17,486 nt of DNA from DATJJW01 sp035491935 (lineage in GTDB: Bacteria > Pseudomonadota > Alphaproteobacteria > ATCC43930 > CGMCC-115725). Shown here one piece after another: positions 1 through 7,701 of the stretch. The position numbers and the translations under genes are program-made. Within the stretch, counting starts at the first letter, position 1; each line of letters starts with the position of its first letter. The notes under the pieces are model-generated. The model worked only from the letters and a program-made list of their open reading frames with translations. It was not told the origin of the DNA and searched no databases. The stretch covers positions 1 to 17,486 of the forward strand of contig DATJJW010000035.1 of NCBI GenBank assembly GCA_035491935.1, given 5' to 3'.

Positions 1-20
1 GCGATCAGAGCGTGCTTCAT
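1..20 (-). CDS. 5' end of an unidentified gene (partial)
   Basis: Only the first six codons are inside the window, reading M-K-H-A-L-I from an ATG at 20-18 on the minus strand. The start is supported by a strong ribosome binding site, GGAGG, placed 7 bases before the ATG. A short basic start followed by hydrophobic residues would fit a signal peptide, but this is too little to name the gene. It lies downstream of ilvC on the same strand, and the ilvC terminator separates them, so it is probably a separate transcription unit. Confidence 0.6.
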
Positions 21-62
21 GAAATATCCTCCAAGAAACGAAACGGGAACCTTCGGCTTCGG

Positions 63-92
63 AACATAAATCGAACACCGAATCGTCCGCAA
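63..92 (-). promoter_or_regulatory. Possible sigma-70-type promoter for the partial gene at the left edge
   Basis: On the minus strand a TTGCGG box (complement of 87-92) is followed after 18 bases by TATGTT (complement of 63-68), about 42 bases upstream of the start codon at 20. It lies between the ilvC terminator and the partial gene, where a promoter would be expected. Both boxes are imperfect matches to the consensus and the call rests on inspection only. Confidence 0.3.
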
Positions 93-134
93 GTGCTTTT
101 TGGCGATCGAACGGTTACAGACGTCGAGGCGCAA

Positions 135-164
135 TAAAAAACCCGGCGCTGGAAGGCGCCGGGT
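135..164 (-). terminator. Rho-independent terminator of the ilv genes
   Basis: Read on the minus strand, AACCCGGCGC and GCGCCGGGTT form a perfect 10-bp stem around a 6-base loop, followed directly by a run of T residues (TTTTTTATT). It starts about 26 bases after the ilvC stop codon and is well placed to end the ilvC transcript. Confidence 0.9.
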
Positions 165-189
165 TCTCTCGATCGATCCCGGGGATCGT

Positions 190-1209
190 TTAGTTCTTCG
201 ACTTGTCGACCAAGCGGTTCTTGGTGATCCAGGGCATCATGGCGCGCAGCTTCTCGCCGACTTCCTCGATCTGGTGCTCGGCCTGACGGCGGCGGGTCGC
301 CTTGAAGCTCGCCTGGCCGGCCTTGTTCTCCAAGACCCAGTCGCGGGCGAAGCGGCCGGACTGGATGTCGTCCAGCACGCGCTTCATCTCGGCCTTGGTC
401 GCATCGGTGATGATGCGCGGGCCGGTCTTGTAGTCACCGTATTCGGCGGTGTTCGAGATCGAGTAGCGCATGTTGGCGATACCGCCCTCATAGATGAGGT
501 CGACGATCAGCTTCACCTCGTGCAGGCACTCGAAATAGGCCATTTCCGGGGCGTAGCCCGCCTCGACCAGCGTCTCGAAGCCGGCCTGGATCAGGGCGGT
601 CAGACCGCCGCACAGCACCGCCTGCTCGCCGAACAGGTCGGTCTCGCACTCTTCCTTGAAGGTCGTCTCGATGACGCCCGAGCGGCCGCCGCCGATGGCG
701 GAGGCATAGGAAAGCGCGATCTCCAGCGCATTGCCCGACGGGTTCTGCGCAATCGCAACCAGGCAGGGCACGCCGCCGCCCTTCTGGTATTCCGAGCGCA
801 CCGTGTGGCCGGGGCCCTTCGGCGCGATCATGAACACGTCGAGGTCGGGACGCGGCTCGATCAGCTTGAAATGCACCGCGAGGCCATGGGCAAACGCGAC
901 CGCAGCGCCCTCACGCAGGTTCGGCTTGAGATCGGCTTCCCAGATGTCGGCCTGGAGTTCGTCGGGGGTCAGGATCATGACGATGTCGGCGGCCTTGGCG
1001 GCCTCGGCGGCGGACATCACCTTGAAGCCAGCGGCCTCGGCCTTCTTGGCGGTGGCCGAACCCGGACGCAGACCAACGATCACGTCCTTGACGCCGGAAT
1101 CCTTGAGGTTGTTGGCATGGGCATGACCCTGGCTGCCGTAACCGATGATCGCGATCTTCTTGCCCTTGATCAGATTCACATCGGCGTCGTGATCGTAATA
1201 GACGCGCAT
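190..1209 (-). CDS. ilvC: Ketol-acid reductoisomerase (NADP+), class I
   Basis: Catalyses the Mg2+-dependent alkyl shift and NAD(P)H reduction of acetolactate or acetohydroxybutyrate, the second common step of valine, leucine and isoleucine synthesis, in the cytoplasm. The protein is 339 residues, the length of the short class I form. The N-terminal Rossmann fold carries GYGSQGHAHANNL at residues 23-35 and a cofactor loop LRPGS near 47-51. The C-terminal knotted domain carries DLFGEQ (D191, E195), ECLHE (E227, E231) and ISNTAEYG (S252 region), matching the family's metal and substrate ligands. I chose the start at MRVYYDHDAD because this is the conserved N-terminus and GAGGAAAGG precedes it; an in-frame ATG seven codons upstream is less likely. 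It is last in the ilvB-ilvN-ilvC row, 65 bases after ilvN, and is followed by a strong terminator. Confidence 0.97.
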   Translation of the reverse strand: MRVYYDHDADVNLIKGKKIAIIGYGSQGHAHANNLKDSGVKDVIVGLRPGSATAKKAEAAGFKVMSAAEAAKAADIVMILTPDELQADIWEADLKPNLREGAAVAFAHGLAVHFKLIEPRPDLDVFMIAPKGPGHTVRSEYQKGGGVPCLVAIAQNPSGNALEIALSYASAIGGGRSGVIETTFKEECETDLFGEQAVLCGGLTALIQAGFETLVEAGYAPEMAYFECLHEVKLIVDLIYEGGIANMRYSISNTAEYGDYKTGPRIITDATKAEMKRVLDDIQSGRFARDWVLENKAGQASFKATRRRQAEHQIEEVGEKLRAMMPWITKNRLVDKSKN

Positions 1210-1274
1210 TGGTAAAGCCTTTCCTCTCATTGGCCCCCGTCGGGAAGGCCGTTCAATACAGCGAAATTTGCGTT

Positions 1275-1784
1275 TTAAAAAGCTTTGGCGCCGCGGGACA
1301 TGGCAGCAACGCCCGTGCGTGCGAGCTCGACCGTACCAAGCGGGATCATGAGCTGGATGAAGGCGTCGAGCTTCTCCGCCGACCCGGTCAATTCAAAGAC
1401 GAAGGACTCGATGGTGGAATCCACCACCCGCGCCCGGAAGACGTCGGCAAGCCGCAGGCTCTCGACCCGCTTCTCGCCGGTGGCGCATACCTTGATCAGC
1501 AGCAATTCGCGCTCGATATGGGGCCCGAATTCGGTCAGGTCGCAGACGTCGCGCACGGGGATCAGACGCGAAAGCTGCGCCTTGATCTGCTCGATGACCA
1601 TCGGCGTACCGGTGGTGACGAGGCTGATGCGCGAGACGCCAGGCTCGACCTCGGCAACGGTCAGGCTCTCGATATTGTAGCCGCGGCCGGAAAACAGGCC
1701 GATGACACGTGCCAGCACGCCCGGCTCGTTGTTGACCAGGACGGCGATGGTATGGCGTTCGATGGACGCGCCCGGCTTGGACAT
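1275..1784 (-). CDS. ilvN: Acetolactate synthase small (regulatory) subunit
   Basis: Regulatory subunit that activates the IlvB catalytic subunit and usually confers feedback inhibition by valine or other branched-chain amino acids. The 169 residues match the usual 160-180. An ACT domain occupies about residues 10-85, with the family signature NNEPGVLARVIGLFSGRGYN at about 18-37, where effector binding sites form in the dimer. The C-terminal half is the IlvN-type acetolactate synthase domain. Also named ilvH; the two symbols are used for the same family. The start ATG has only a weak purine-rich site (GAAAGAGAAGA) before it. It sits 62 bases after ilvB and 65 before ilvC on the same strand, so co-transcription is likely. 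Confidence 0.96.
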   Translation of the reverse strand: MSKPGASIERHTIAVLVNNEPGVLARVIGLFSGRGYNIESLTVAEVEPGVSRISLVTTGTPMVIEQIKAQLSRLIPVRDVCDLTEFGPHIERELLLIKVCATGEKRVESLRLADVFRARVVDSTIESFVFELTGSAEKLDAFIQLMIPLGTVELARTGVAAMSRGAKAF

Positions 1785-1846
1785 GTCGGTCTTCTCTTTC
1801 GTGTGACGTGCTTAGGGGCTTGGCAGCAAAGGACGGTCCCGGCCGA

Positions 1847-3673
1847 TCAGACCAGGACCATGCCTTCTTCCGACGCGAACTCGCCGGTCTGCTCCGGCGG
1901 CGCGAACAGCACCTCGTTATGGGCCGCGCCCGACGGAATCATCGGGAAGCAATTTTCCTTCGGGTCGACGGCGCAATCGACGATGACCGGGCCGGGTGTC
2001 TCGATCATTTTGCGGATCGTATCGTCGAGCTCGGAAACATCCGTGCAGCGCAGGCCGGTGGCGCCAAAGGCCTCGGCCAGTTTGACGAAATCCGGCAGCG
2101 CCTCGGAATAGCTCTCGGAATAGCGGCCACCATGGATCAGCTCCTGCCACTGCCGGACCATGCCCATGTACTCGTTGTTCAGGATGAACACCTTGACCGG
2201 CAGCCGGTACTGGCAGAGCGTCGACAGCTCCTGGATGTTCATCATGATCGAGGCTTCGCCGGCGATGTCGATGTCCAACGCATCCGGATGCGCCACCTGC
2301 ACGCCCGAAGCCGCCGGCAGGCCATAACCCATGGTGCCGAGGCCGCCCGAGGTCAGCCAGCGGTTCGGCTCGTCGAATTTGAAGAACTGTGCCGCCCACA
2401 TCTGATGCTGACCGACCTCGGTCGTGATATAGACGTCCTTGCCCCTCGTCAGTTCGTAGAGACGCTGGATGGCGTGCTGCGGCTTGATGACCTTCGGCCC
2501 CTGGCGATAGGCCAGGCAGTCGCGTGCCTGCCACTGCTTGATCTCTGCCCACCAGGCGGCCAGGTCCTTCTTGGCCTGCGCTTTGGCGGCGGCCTCCTGG
2601 CCAGCGGCCTTCGCCTTCCAGCGCTCGAGCAGCAGGGTCAGCGTCTTGCCGGCATCGCCGACGATGCCGAGGTCGACCCGCACGTTCTTGTTGATCGAGG
2701 ACGGGTCGATATCGATCTGGATCTTCTTCGAGCCAGGCGAGAAGGCGTCGACCCGGCCGGTCACACGGTCGTCGAAACGCGCACCCACCGCCAGCATGAC
2801 GTCGCAATCATGCATGGCGAGGTTCGCCTCGTAGGTCCCGTGCATGCCCAGCATGCCGAGGAAACGCGGATTGTCCGCCGGCACCGCGCCCAGCCCCATC
2901 AGGGTCAGCGTGGTCGGGAAGCCAGTGGCATCGACCAGCTGGGTCAGGAGCTTGGAGGCCTCGGGCCCGGCATTGATGACGCCACCACCGGCATAAATGA
3001 CCGGCTTCTTGGCCGCCAGCAACATGTCGACCGTCTGGTCGACCAGCGCTGCATCCGGCTCGGTGCGCGGGCGATAGCTGCGATGTTCGGCCGTCGAGGG
3101 CGGGTTGTAGCGGCCGGGACCGACCAGGATATCCTTGGGCAGGTCGATGACCACCGGGCCCGGGCGGCCGCTGCGCGCGACATAGAAGGCCTCGTGCACC
3201 GTATCGGCCAGCTTGCCGATGTCCTTCACCAGGTAATTGTGCTTGGTGCAGGGCCGGGTGATGCCGGTGGTATCCGCCTCCTGGAATGCATCATTGCCGA
3301 TGAGATGCGTCGGCACCTGGCCGGTCAGGCAGACCACGGGAATGGAATCCATCAGAGCGTCGGTCAGGCCCGTCACCGCATTGGTGGCGCCGGGACCGCT
3401 GGTCACCAGCACGACGCCGACCTTGCCGGTCGAGCGTGCATAGCCCTCGGCCGCATGCACCGCCGCCTGCTCGTGGCGCACCAGGATGTGACGCAGCCGG
3501 TTCTGCTTGAACAGCGCATCGTAGAGCGGCAGCACCGCACCACCCGGGTAGCCGAAAATGACCTCGACACCCTGCTCGACGAGCGCGCGCAGGACGATCT
3601 CCGCGCCCGGAAGCGTTTGACCGGGGATGGTCTGGTTGGCCGCGTCGTTGGTCGTGGGATTGCTGGTCATCAT
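1847..3673 (-). CDS. ilvB: Acetolactate synthase large (catalytic) subunit
   Basis: Thiamin-diphosphate enzyme that condenses pyruvate with a second pyruvate or 2-oxobutyrate, the first common step of branched-chain amino acid synthesis. The protein has 608 residues, with a PYR domain at about 20-190 including FGYPGGAVLP and the catalytic glutamate E68 in RHEQ, a central FAD-binding-like domain at about 210-350, and a PP domain at about 400-580 with TTEVGQHQMW and MGMVRQWQELIHGGR. The ThDP/Mg2+ motif reads G-E-A-S at 472-475 rather than the classical G-D-G-S. Two adjacent ATGs (3673 and 3670) are possible starts; neither has a strong ribosome binding site, and the only candidate is a weak GGAC. 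It heads the ilvB-ilvN-ilvC row, 78 bases after miaA. Also called ilvI or ilvG in other genomes; the isozyme type cannot be told from the sequence alone. Confidence 0.96.
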   Translation of the reverse strand: MMTSNPTTNDAANQTIPGQTLPGAEIVLRALVEQGVEVIFGYPGGAVLPLYDALFKQNRLRHILVRHEQAAVHAAEGYARSTGKVGVVLVTSGPGATNAVTGLTDALMDSIPVVCLTGQVPTHLIGNDAFQEADTTGITRPCTKHNYLVKDIGKLADTVHEAFYVARSGRPGPVVIDLPKDILVGPGRYNPPSTAEHRSYRPRTEPDAALVDQTVDMLLAAKKPVIYAGGGVINAGPEASKLLTQLVDATGFPTTLTLMGLGAVPADNPRFLGMLGMHGTYEANLAMHDCDVMLAVGARFDDRVTGRVDAFSPGSKKIQIDIDPSSINKNVRVDLGIVGDAGKTLTLLLERWKAKAAGQEAAAKAQAKKDLAAWWAEIKQWQARDCLAYRQGPKVIKPQHAIQRLYELTRGKDVYITTEVGQHQMWAAQFFKFDEPNRWLTSGGLGTMGYGLPAASGVQVAHPDALDIDIAGEASIMMNIQELSTLCQYRLPVKVFILNNEYMGMVRQWQELIHGGRYSESYSEALPDFVKLAEAFGATGLRCTDVSELDDTIRKMIETPGPVIVDCAVDPKENCFPMIPSGAAHNEVLFAPPEQTGEFASEEGMVLV

Positions 3674-3751
3674 GTCCGTCCAATGGATCGATCGTCCCCA
3701 GAAAACCCATGCGGGGATCGGCCGATCGCCTTTTGTAGAATGCTGCGGACC

Positions 3752-4699
3752 CTACCGGTCCGAATCGAGTCCGTCAAGCGCAACGCGTACTTTATGACAA
3801 ATTTCGGCAGCAATCTTGTACGAAAATTGCGCATCGACGCTATGCATCGGCGTCATCTGGTGTCGAAACCATGTCGTTTGCCGCTTGGCGTAGCGCCGGC
3901 TCGATTGCTGGGCGAGCGCGATCGCGGCATCCAGGTCCAATTCGCCCGAAAGATGCCGGACGAATTCCGGCACGCCGACCGCCTTCATCAACGGCAGATC
4001 CGGGGCCAAATTGCGTGCCACCAGCCTCTCGACCTCCACCAAGGCACCGGCTTCGACCATGGCCACCATGCGGGCATCGATCGCGGCATAGAGCAGGTCG
4101 CGGGGCGGCGCCATGACGATGCCGTGGACGGCATAAGGGCTGGGAGCGGCCTCGGCAGCACGCTGCCAGTCGCCCAAGCCGCGCCCTGTCGCCGTCACCA
4201 CCTCATAGGCACGGATCATGCGCTGGCTGTCGGAGGGATGCAGGCGGCGTGCAGCCTCCGGGTCCTTCTCGGCGAGGCACGCGTGGAAACCGGCACCGCC
4301 GATCGCCGCGTGCAGACCGCGCGCCGCCTGACGGATATGGGCGGGAATCTCCGGCACCACGGCGATGCCCTGGGTCAATGTCCGCAAATAAAGCCCGGTA
4401 CCGCCGACCAGGATCGGCAGGTGTCCCTGCGTCCTCGCGGCCGCGATCTCGGCATGGGCCATCTCGGCCCAGCGCGCGGCGGAGCAGAGGTCGGCCGCAT
4501 CCAGCACGCCATCCAGCCGATGGGGCACCGTTGCGAGTGCCGCGTCGTCCGGGCGTGCGGTCAATACGCGCAGGTCGCGATAGACCTGCATGCTGTCCGC
4601 ATTGATGATGATGCCGCCCAGTGCCTCGGCCAGGTGCAGCGCCAGCGCCGACTTGCCGGACGCGGTCGGACCGCCGATGATGACGATTGGAGTTGTCAT
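3752..4699 (-). CDS. miaA: tRNA dimethylallyltransferase
   Basis: Transfers a dimethylallyl group from DMAPP to N6 of adenosine 37 in tRNAs that read codons starting with U, the first step towards ms2i6A, which stabilises codon-anticodon pairing. The P-loop GPTASGKS is at residues 10-17, the substrate motif DSMQVYR at 35-41, VGGTGLYLRTL near 100-110, and the C-terminal RYAKRQTTWFRHQ element near 270-290 is typical of the family. Length 315 residues, normal. The start MTTPIVIIGGP fits the family; an in-frame ATG nine codons upstream has no ribosome binding site. It diverges from serB across 77 bases and runs into ilvB 78 bases downstream with no terminator seen, so some read-through into the ilv genes is plausible. 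Confidence 0.96.
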   Translation of the reverse strand: MTTPIVIIGGPTASGKSALALHLAEALGGIIINADSMQVYRDLRVLTARPDDAALATVPHRLDGVLDAADLCSAARWAEMAHAEIAAARTQGHLPILVGGTGLYLRTLTQGIAVVPEIPAHIRQAARGLHAAIGGAGFHACLAEKDPEAARRLHPSDSQRMIRAYEVVTATGRGLGDWQRAAEAAPSPYAVHGIVMAPPRDLLYAAIDARMVAMVEAGALVEVERLVARNLAPDLPLMKAVGVPEFVRHLSGELDLDAAIALAQQSSRRYAKRQTTWFRHQMTPMHSVDAQFSYKIAAEICHKVRVALDGLDSDR

Positions 4700-4700
4700 G

Positions 4701-4776
4701 CGGTTCCGATAGCAGTCTTGCGGCATGGAGGCGAGCCGGCTATGCCTCGCAAGCGAGAATTACCGTAGCGGAACCG
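4701..4776. promoter_or_regulatory. Divergent miaA-serB promoter region with mirrored octamer
   Basis: The 77-base gap between the divergent starts must hold both promoters. CGGTTCCG (4701-4708) and its inverse CGGAACCG (4769-4776) sit directly beside the two start codons, so each gene reads CGGAACCG just before ATG on its own strand. For serB, TTGCGG (4718-4723) and TATGCC (4741-4746), spaced by 17 bases, make a plausible -35/-10 pair. A small CTCGC-AA-GCGAG palindrome lies close behind at about 4745-4756. The function of the octamer is not known to me; it may be a weak ribosome binding site (GGAA) or an operator. Confidence 0.35.
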
Positions 4777-5679
4777 ATGACAGATCACGTCCTTACCCTT
4801 GTCGCCGGCGGCTTGAGCCCGCGCCTCGAAACCGAGCAGGTCGAAGCCGTGCGCATGGCGCTCAAGAATCTCGGCGCCTATGTCGGCCGGCCGAAGTGGC
4901 TGGCCGCCAATCTCGCCTGCGACATCGAGTTCGCCGAGCTGCACGCCGACCAGGCCGACGCCGCTGCCCGACCGGCTCTGGCCGGCGGCGTCATCGACGT
5001 CTTCGCGCAAATACTGGACGGGCGGCGCAAGAAGCTGCTGCTGGCCGATATGGAATCGACGCTGATCCAGAACGAGATGCTCGACGAGCTGGCCGATTTC
5101 GTCAACCTGCGCAAGGAGATCGCCGAGATCACCGCCCGCGCCATGAATGGCGAGCTGGATTTCGAGGGCGCCATCGATGCGCGGGTGGCGCTGCTCAAGG
5201 ATCTGCCGGCCTCGACGCTGGAGGAATCGGCCAAGCGCATCGTCTATACGCCGGGCGCAAGCGCTCTGGCGCAGACCATGAAGCGGCACGGTGCCGCCAC
5301 CGCTATCGTCTCCGGCGGCTTCGACTTCTTCACCGCGATGGTGCGCGACCATCTGGGGTTCGACCGGGATTTCGCCAACCGGCTGATCATCGAACACGGC
5401 CGGATCGCCGGCCATGTCGCCCGGCCGATCCTCGGCCGGCAGGCGAAATACGATACGCTGGTCCGGCTCGCGGCCGAAAACGGGCTCGACCTCTCGGCCA
5501 CGGTGACCGTGGGCGACGGGGCCAACGACCTCGACATGCTGCTGGCCGCCGGCCTCGGCGTCGCCTATCACGCCAAGCCTGCCGTCGCCGCCGCGGCCAA
5601 ATGGCGGGTCGAACATGGCGACCTCACCGCCCTGCTTTACGCACAGGGCTACACCCAGCAAGACATGGTTCTGGAATAG
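4777..5679 (+). CDS. serB: Phosphoserine phosphatase (HAD superfamily)
   Basis: Hydrolyses O-phospho-L-serine to serine, the last step of the phosphorylated serine pathway. 300 residues: an ACT-like N-terminal region (about 1-80) and a HAD phosphatase domain (about 85-290). Visible motifs are I, DMEST at 91-95 with nucleophile D91; II, the serine of IVSGGFDFF; III, the lysine of GRQAKYDTL; and IV, VGDGANDLDML, with the metal-binding aspartates. The usual second aspartate of motif I (DxDST) is glutamate here (E93). The start MTDHVLTLV was chosen because it gives the family's N-terminus; longer in-frame starts overlap miaA. Divergent from miaA, followed 75 bases later by a DUF2076 gene on the same strand. 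Confidence 0.93.
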   Translation: MTDHVLTLVAGGLSPRLETEQVEAVRMALKNLGAYVGRPKWLAANLACDIEFAELHADQADAAARPALAGGVIDVFAQILDGRRKKLLLADMESTLIQNEMLDELADFVNLRKEIAEITARAMNGELDFEGAIDARVALLKDLPASTLEESAKRIVYTPGASALAQTMKRHGAATAIVSGGFDFFTAMVRDHLGFDRDFANRLIIEHGRIAGHVARPILGRQAKYDTLVRLAAENGLDLSATVTVGDGANDLDMLLAAGLGVAYHAKPAVAAAAKWRVEHGDLTALLYAQGYTQQDMVLE

Positions 5680-5704
5680 TTGTAAGCTCACGGTCGTTCC
5701 CCAA

Positions 5705-5735
5705 ATATCACGGCGAGGACGCAGGCTTCGCGTCC
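5705..5735 (+). other. Small stem-loop between serB and the DUF2076 gene
   Basis: GGACGC and GCGTCC form a perfect 6-bp stem around a 7-base loop in the gap after serB. It is followed by GACTTTATC rather than a clean T run, so it is at best a weak terminator or a 5'-leader structure of the next gene. Confidence 0.35.
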
Positions 5736-5754
5736 GACTTTATCGGAGAGTTTC

Positions 5755-6516
5755 ATGACCCCGGAAGAACGGCAGATGCTCACCTCCCTGGCCGATCGCG
5801 TGCGCAGCACGCAGGTCCAGGAGAAGGATGACGAGGCCGAGCACCTCATCCGCGATATGAGCGCCAGCAAGCCGGATGCCGCTTACATCTTGACCCAGAC
5901 CGTGCTGGTGCAGGACTTGGCCCTGCGCCAGGCCAAGGCGCAGATCGATGCGCTGCAGCAGCAGGTCGTGGCACAGCAATCCAAACCGAAATCCTTCCTT
6001 GGCGGCTTGTTCGGCGGTGGCGCCAGCAACAGCGTGCCATCGGCCGGTCCTTGGGGCCAGCCCCAGAACCAAGGCTACCCAAACCAGGGCTACCCGAACC
6101 AGGGTTATCCCAATCAAGGTTATCCGAACCAAGGCGGCTATCCCAATCAAGGCTACCCGCAGCAGGGCTACCCGCCGCAGGGCAGCAGCTTTGGCGGTGG
6201 CTATGGCCAGCAGCCGCAGGCCTCGGGCTTCCTGCGCGGAGCCGCCCAGACCGCGGTCGGCGTCGCCGGCGGCGCGCTCCTGTTCCAGGGCATCGAATCC
6301 CTGTTCAGCGGCCATCAGGGTCTTGGCGGCGGCTTCGGTGGTGGTTTCGGCGGCGAGGTGCCGAACGAGACCGTCGTCAACAACTACTACGACAACAGCA
6401 GCCAGGGTTACGACAACAGCGACCCGGGCTACGACAACAGCGACAACAGCTTCGACCCCGGCTTCGACAATAGCGGCGGCGGCTTCGACGACGATGATGG
6501 CGGCGGCTTCTTCTAA
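5755..6516 (+). CDS. DUF2076 domain-containing protein with NQGYP repeats
   Basis: The N-terminal part (about residues 1-85, starting MTPEERQMLTSLADRV and ending in a glutamine-rich helix) matches the DUF2076 family, whose function is not established. The middle is low-complexity: residues 105-143 are seven tandem N/Q-Q-G-Y-P units. A hydrophobic glycine/alanine stretch (FLRGAAQTAVGVAGGALLFQ, about 159-178) resembles a membrane-associated or glycine-zipper segment. The C-terminus is built of Y/F-D-N-S repeats ending in an acidic, glycine-rich D-D-D-D-G-G-G-F-F tail. There is no N-terminal signal peptide. A good ribosome binding site, GGAGAG, lies 4 bases before ATG. The gene stands 75 bases after serB and ends in its own terminator. 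The composition suggests a surface, envelope-linked or self-associating protein, but this is inference. Confidence 0.85.
   Translation: MTPEERQMLTSLADRVRSTQVQEKDDEAEHLIRDMSASKPDAAYILTQTVLVQDLALRQAKAQIDALQQQVVAQQSKPKSFLGGLFGGGASNSVPSAGPWGQPQNQGYPNQGYPNQGYPNQGYPNQGGYPNQGYPQQGYPPQGSSFGGGYGQQPQASGFLRGAAQTAVGVAGGALLFQGIESLFSGHQGLGGGFGGGFGGEVPNETVVNNYYDNSSQGYDNSDPGYDNSDNSFDPGFDNSGGGFDDDDGGGFF
6067..6183 (+). repeat. Tandem 15-base repeats coding for NQGYP units
   Basis: Seven consecutive units code for N/Q-Q-G-Y-P, one with an extra glycine codon (NQGGYP) and the last followed by P-Q-G. The units use different synonymous codons (AAC/AAT, CAA/CAG, GGC/GGT, TAC/TAT, and CCA/CCC/CCG), so the array is not a recent copy-paste expansion; the protein sequence has been kept while the DNA drifted. 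Confidence 0.9.
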
Positions 6517-6540
6517 GAGCTAGCCCGCGAATATAGGGAT

Positions 6541-6575
6541 GCCCGGCCCATCAGGACCGGGCGTTTTTGTTTTTC
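6541..6575 (+). terminator. Rho-independent terminator after the DUF2076 gene
   Basis: GCCCGGCCC and GGACCGGGC pair around the loop ATCA with a single internal mismatch, followed by GTTTTTGTTTTT. It begins 25 bases after the stop codon. There is no T run on the other strand, so it acts for the plus-strand gene only. Confidence 0.9.
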
Positions 6576-6591
6576 GAACACATCTCAGCCT

Positions 6592-6636
6592 GTCATGGAT
6601 GGTCAGAACAGGTCCGGCCCATGACGGCCTTTACTG
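6592..6636. repeat. Short inverted repeat between convergent genes
   Basis: GTCATGG and CCATGAC form a 7-bp perfect inverted repeat with about 22 bases between, just past the stop codon of hslO and after the DUF2076 terminator. No T run follows on the minus strand, so I do not call it a terminator for hslO. Confidence 0.3.
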
Positions 6637-6639
6637 GCG

Positions 6640-7563
6640 TCAGCCGCGCGGCAGCGCGGCGATCGCGGCTTCGTCGTAGCTGTAGATCTTGCCGCAGAAC
6701 TCGCAATTCACCGTGATCGTGCCGTCGACCATGGCATGCTGCAGATCATCCTCGGGCAGGGTCGTCAGCACCTGCTCGATACGCTCGGCCGAGCAGCGGC
6801 ATTGGGCGGCCAGGCCCTGCGCCGGATAGACCCGCACGCCATCCTCGTGGAACAGGCGGAACAGCAGCTTGTCCGCATCGGTTGCCGCATCGCAGATCTC
6901 GACCGGGGTGCAGGTACCCATCAGGCCGAGCGCGCGGTGCCAGGCGTCCTCCTGCTCCTCGGTGAAACCCACGACGCCGGATTCCGCCGGCAGGCGCTGG
7001 ATCATCAAACCACCGACCCGCCATCCAGCATCGCCCTTGAGCGCTGCGGCCAGGATGCCGGTCTCGATCTGCTCCGACTGGCGGAAATAGTGCTGGACGC
7101 ATTCGGCGAGCGTCGCACCCTCCAGATCGACGATGCCCTGATAGCGATCGGTGTGCTCGCCCTGGTCGACGGTGAAGGCCAGATACCCAGCGCCCAACAG
7201 CCGCTGCACCGAGCGGCTGCCATCGCCATACGCCGAGACAGCCTTGGCATCGTATTGGGCATAGCCGCGCATGGCGCCAGCCGAGGTGACATCGGCCACC
7301 ATCAGCTTGACCGGGCCATTGCCCTTGGTCTGGAGCGTGAAGACGCCTTCATATTTGAGCGCGCCGGCCAGCAGCGCGGCCAGCGCCACCGCCTCGCCCA
7401 GCATTCCCGCCACCACCGGCGGGTAGCCGTGCTGGCCGATGATGGTGTCGATGGAGGGCCCGAGACGGACGAGGCGGCCGCGCAGCCCATGCGGTTCGAT
7501 CTGGAACGGCCGGACGAGGTCATCGGCGCCAGCCGCCAGCTTGGTATCAATATGATCGGTCAT
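6640..7563 (-). CDS. hslO: Hsp33 family redox-regulated molecular chaperone
   Basis: Cytoplasmic holdase chaperone switched on by oxidation: four cysteines bind zinc in the reduced state and form disulfides under hypochlorous acid or peroxide plus heat stress, exposing substrate sites. The 307-residue protein has the N-terminal Hsp33 domain (about 20-240) and the C-terminal zinc switch with CxC at C255/C257 and CxxC at C287/C290, all four present, so the redox switch looks intact. Additional cysteines occur at about 155, 218 and 224. The ATG start lacks a clear ribosome binding site. It follows argF on the same strand after a 178-base gap, an arrangement that in my recollection also occurs in other alphaproteobacteria; co-transcription is possible but not shown. 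Confidence 0.95.
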   Translation of the reverse strand: MTDHIDTKLAAGADDLVRPFQIEPHGLRGRLVRLGPSIDTIIGQHGYPPVVAGMLGEAVALAALLAGALKYEGVFTLQTKGNGPVKLMVADVTSAGAMRGYAQYDAKAVSAYGDGSRSVQRLLGAGYLAFTVDQGEHTDRYQGIVDLEGATLAECVQHYFRQSEQIETGILAAALKGDAGWRVGGLMIQRLPAESGVVGFTEEQEDAWHRALGLMGTCTPVEICDAATDADKLLFRLFHEDGVRVYPAQGLAAQCRCSAERIEQVLTTLPEDDLQHAMVDGTITVNCEFCGKIYSYDEAAIAALPRG

Positions 7564-7701
7564 AAGGCGAAGATGGCCCCAGGATCAGCGCGTGTCAGCC
7601 GGCGCAAAGCGGGTGGCTGGATTGTGAAGACGCCGACCCACTCGTAGAGAAGTCTCTCCGGTGAGTCGGATAGCGCACGATCGTCGAGCATCGGAGCGAA
7701 G

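Noticed and set aside
3674..3751. Attenuator or leader peptide for ilvB
   Set aside because: A short frame begins at ATGGGTTTT but has no run of Leu, Val or Ile codons, and there is no terminator-like hairpin with a T run; GATCGGCCGATC is only a short palindrome.
1808..4768. A 986-codon open frame on the plus strand across ilvB and miaA
   Set aside because: It is the antisense shadow of clearly identified genes in GC-rich DNA, rich in Arg/His/Gln, with no family-like motifs.
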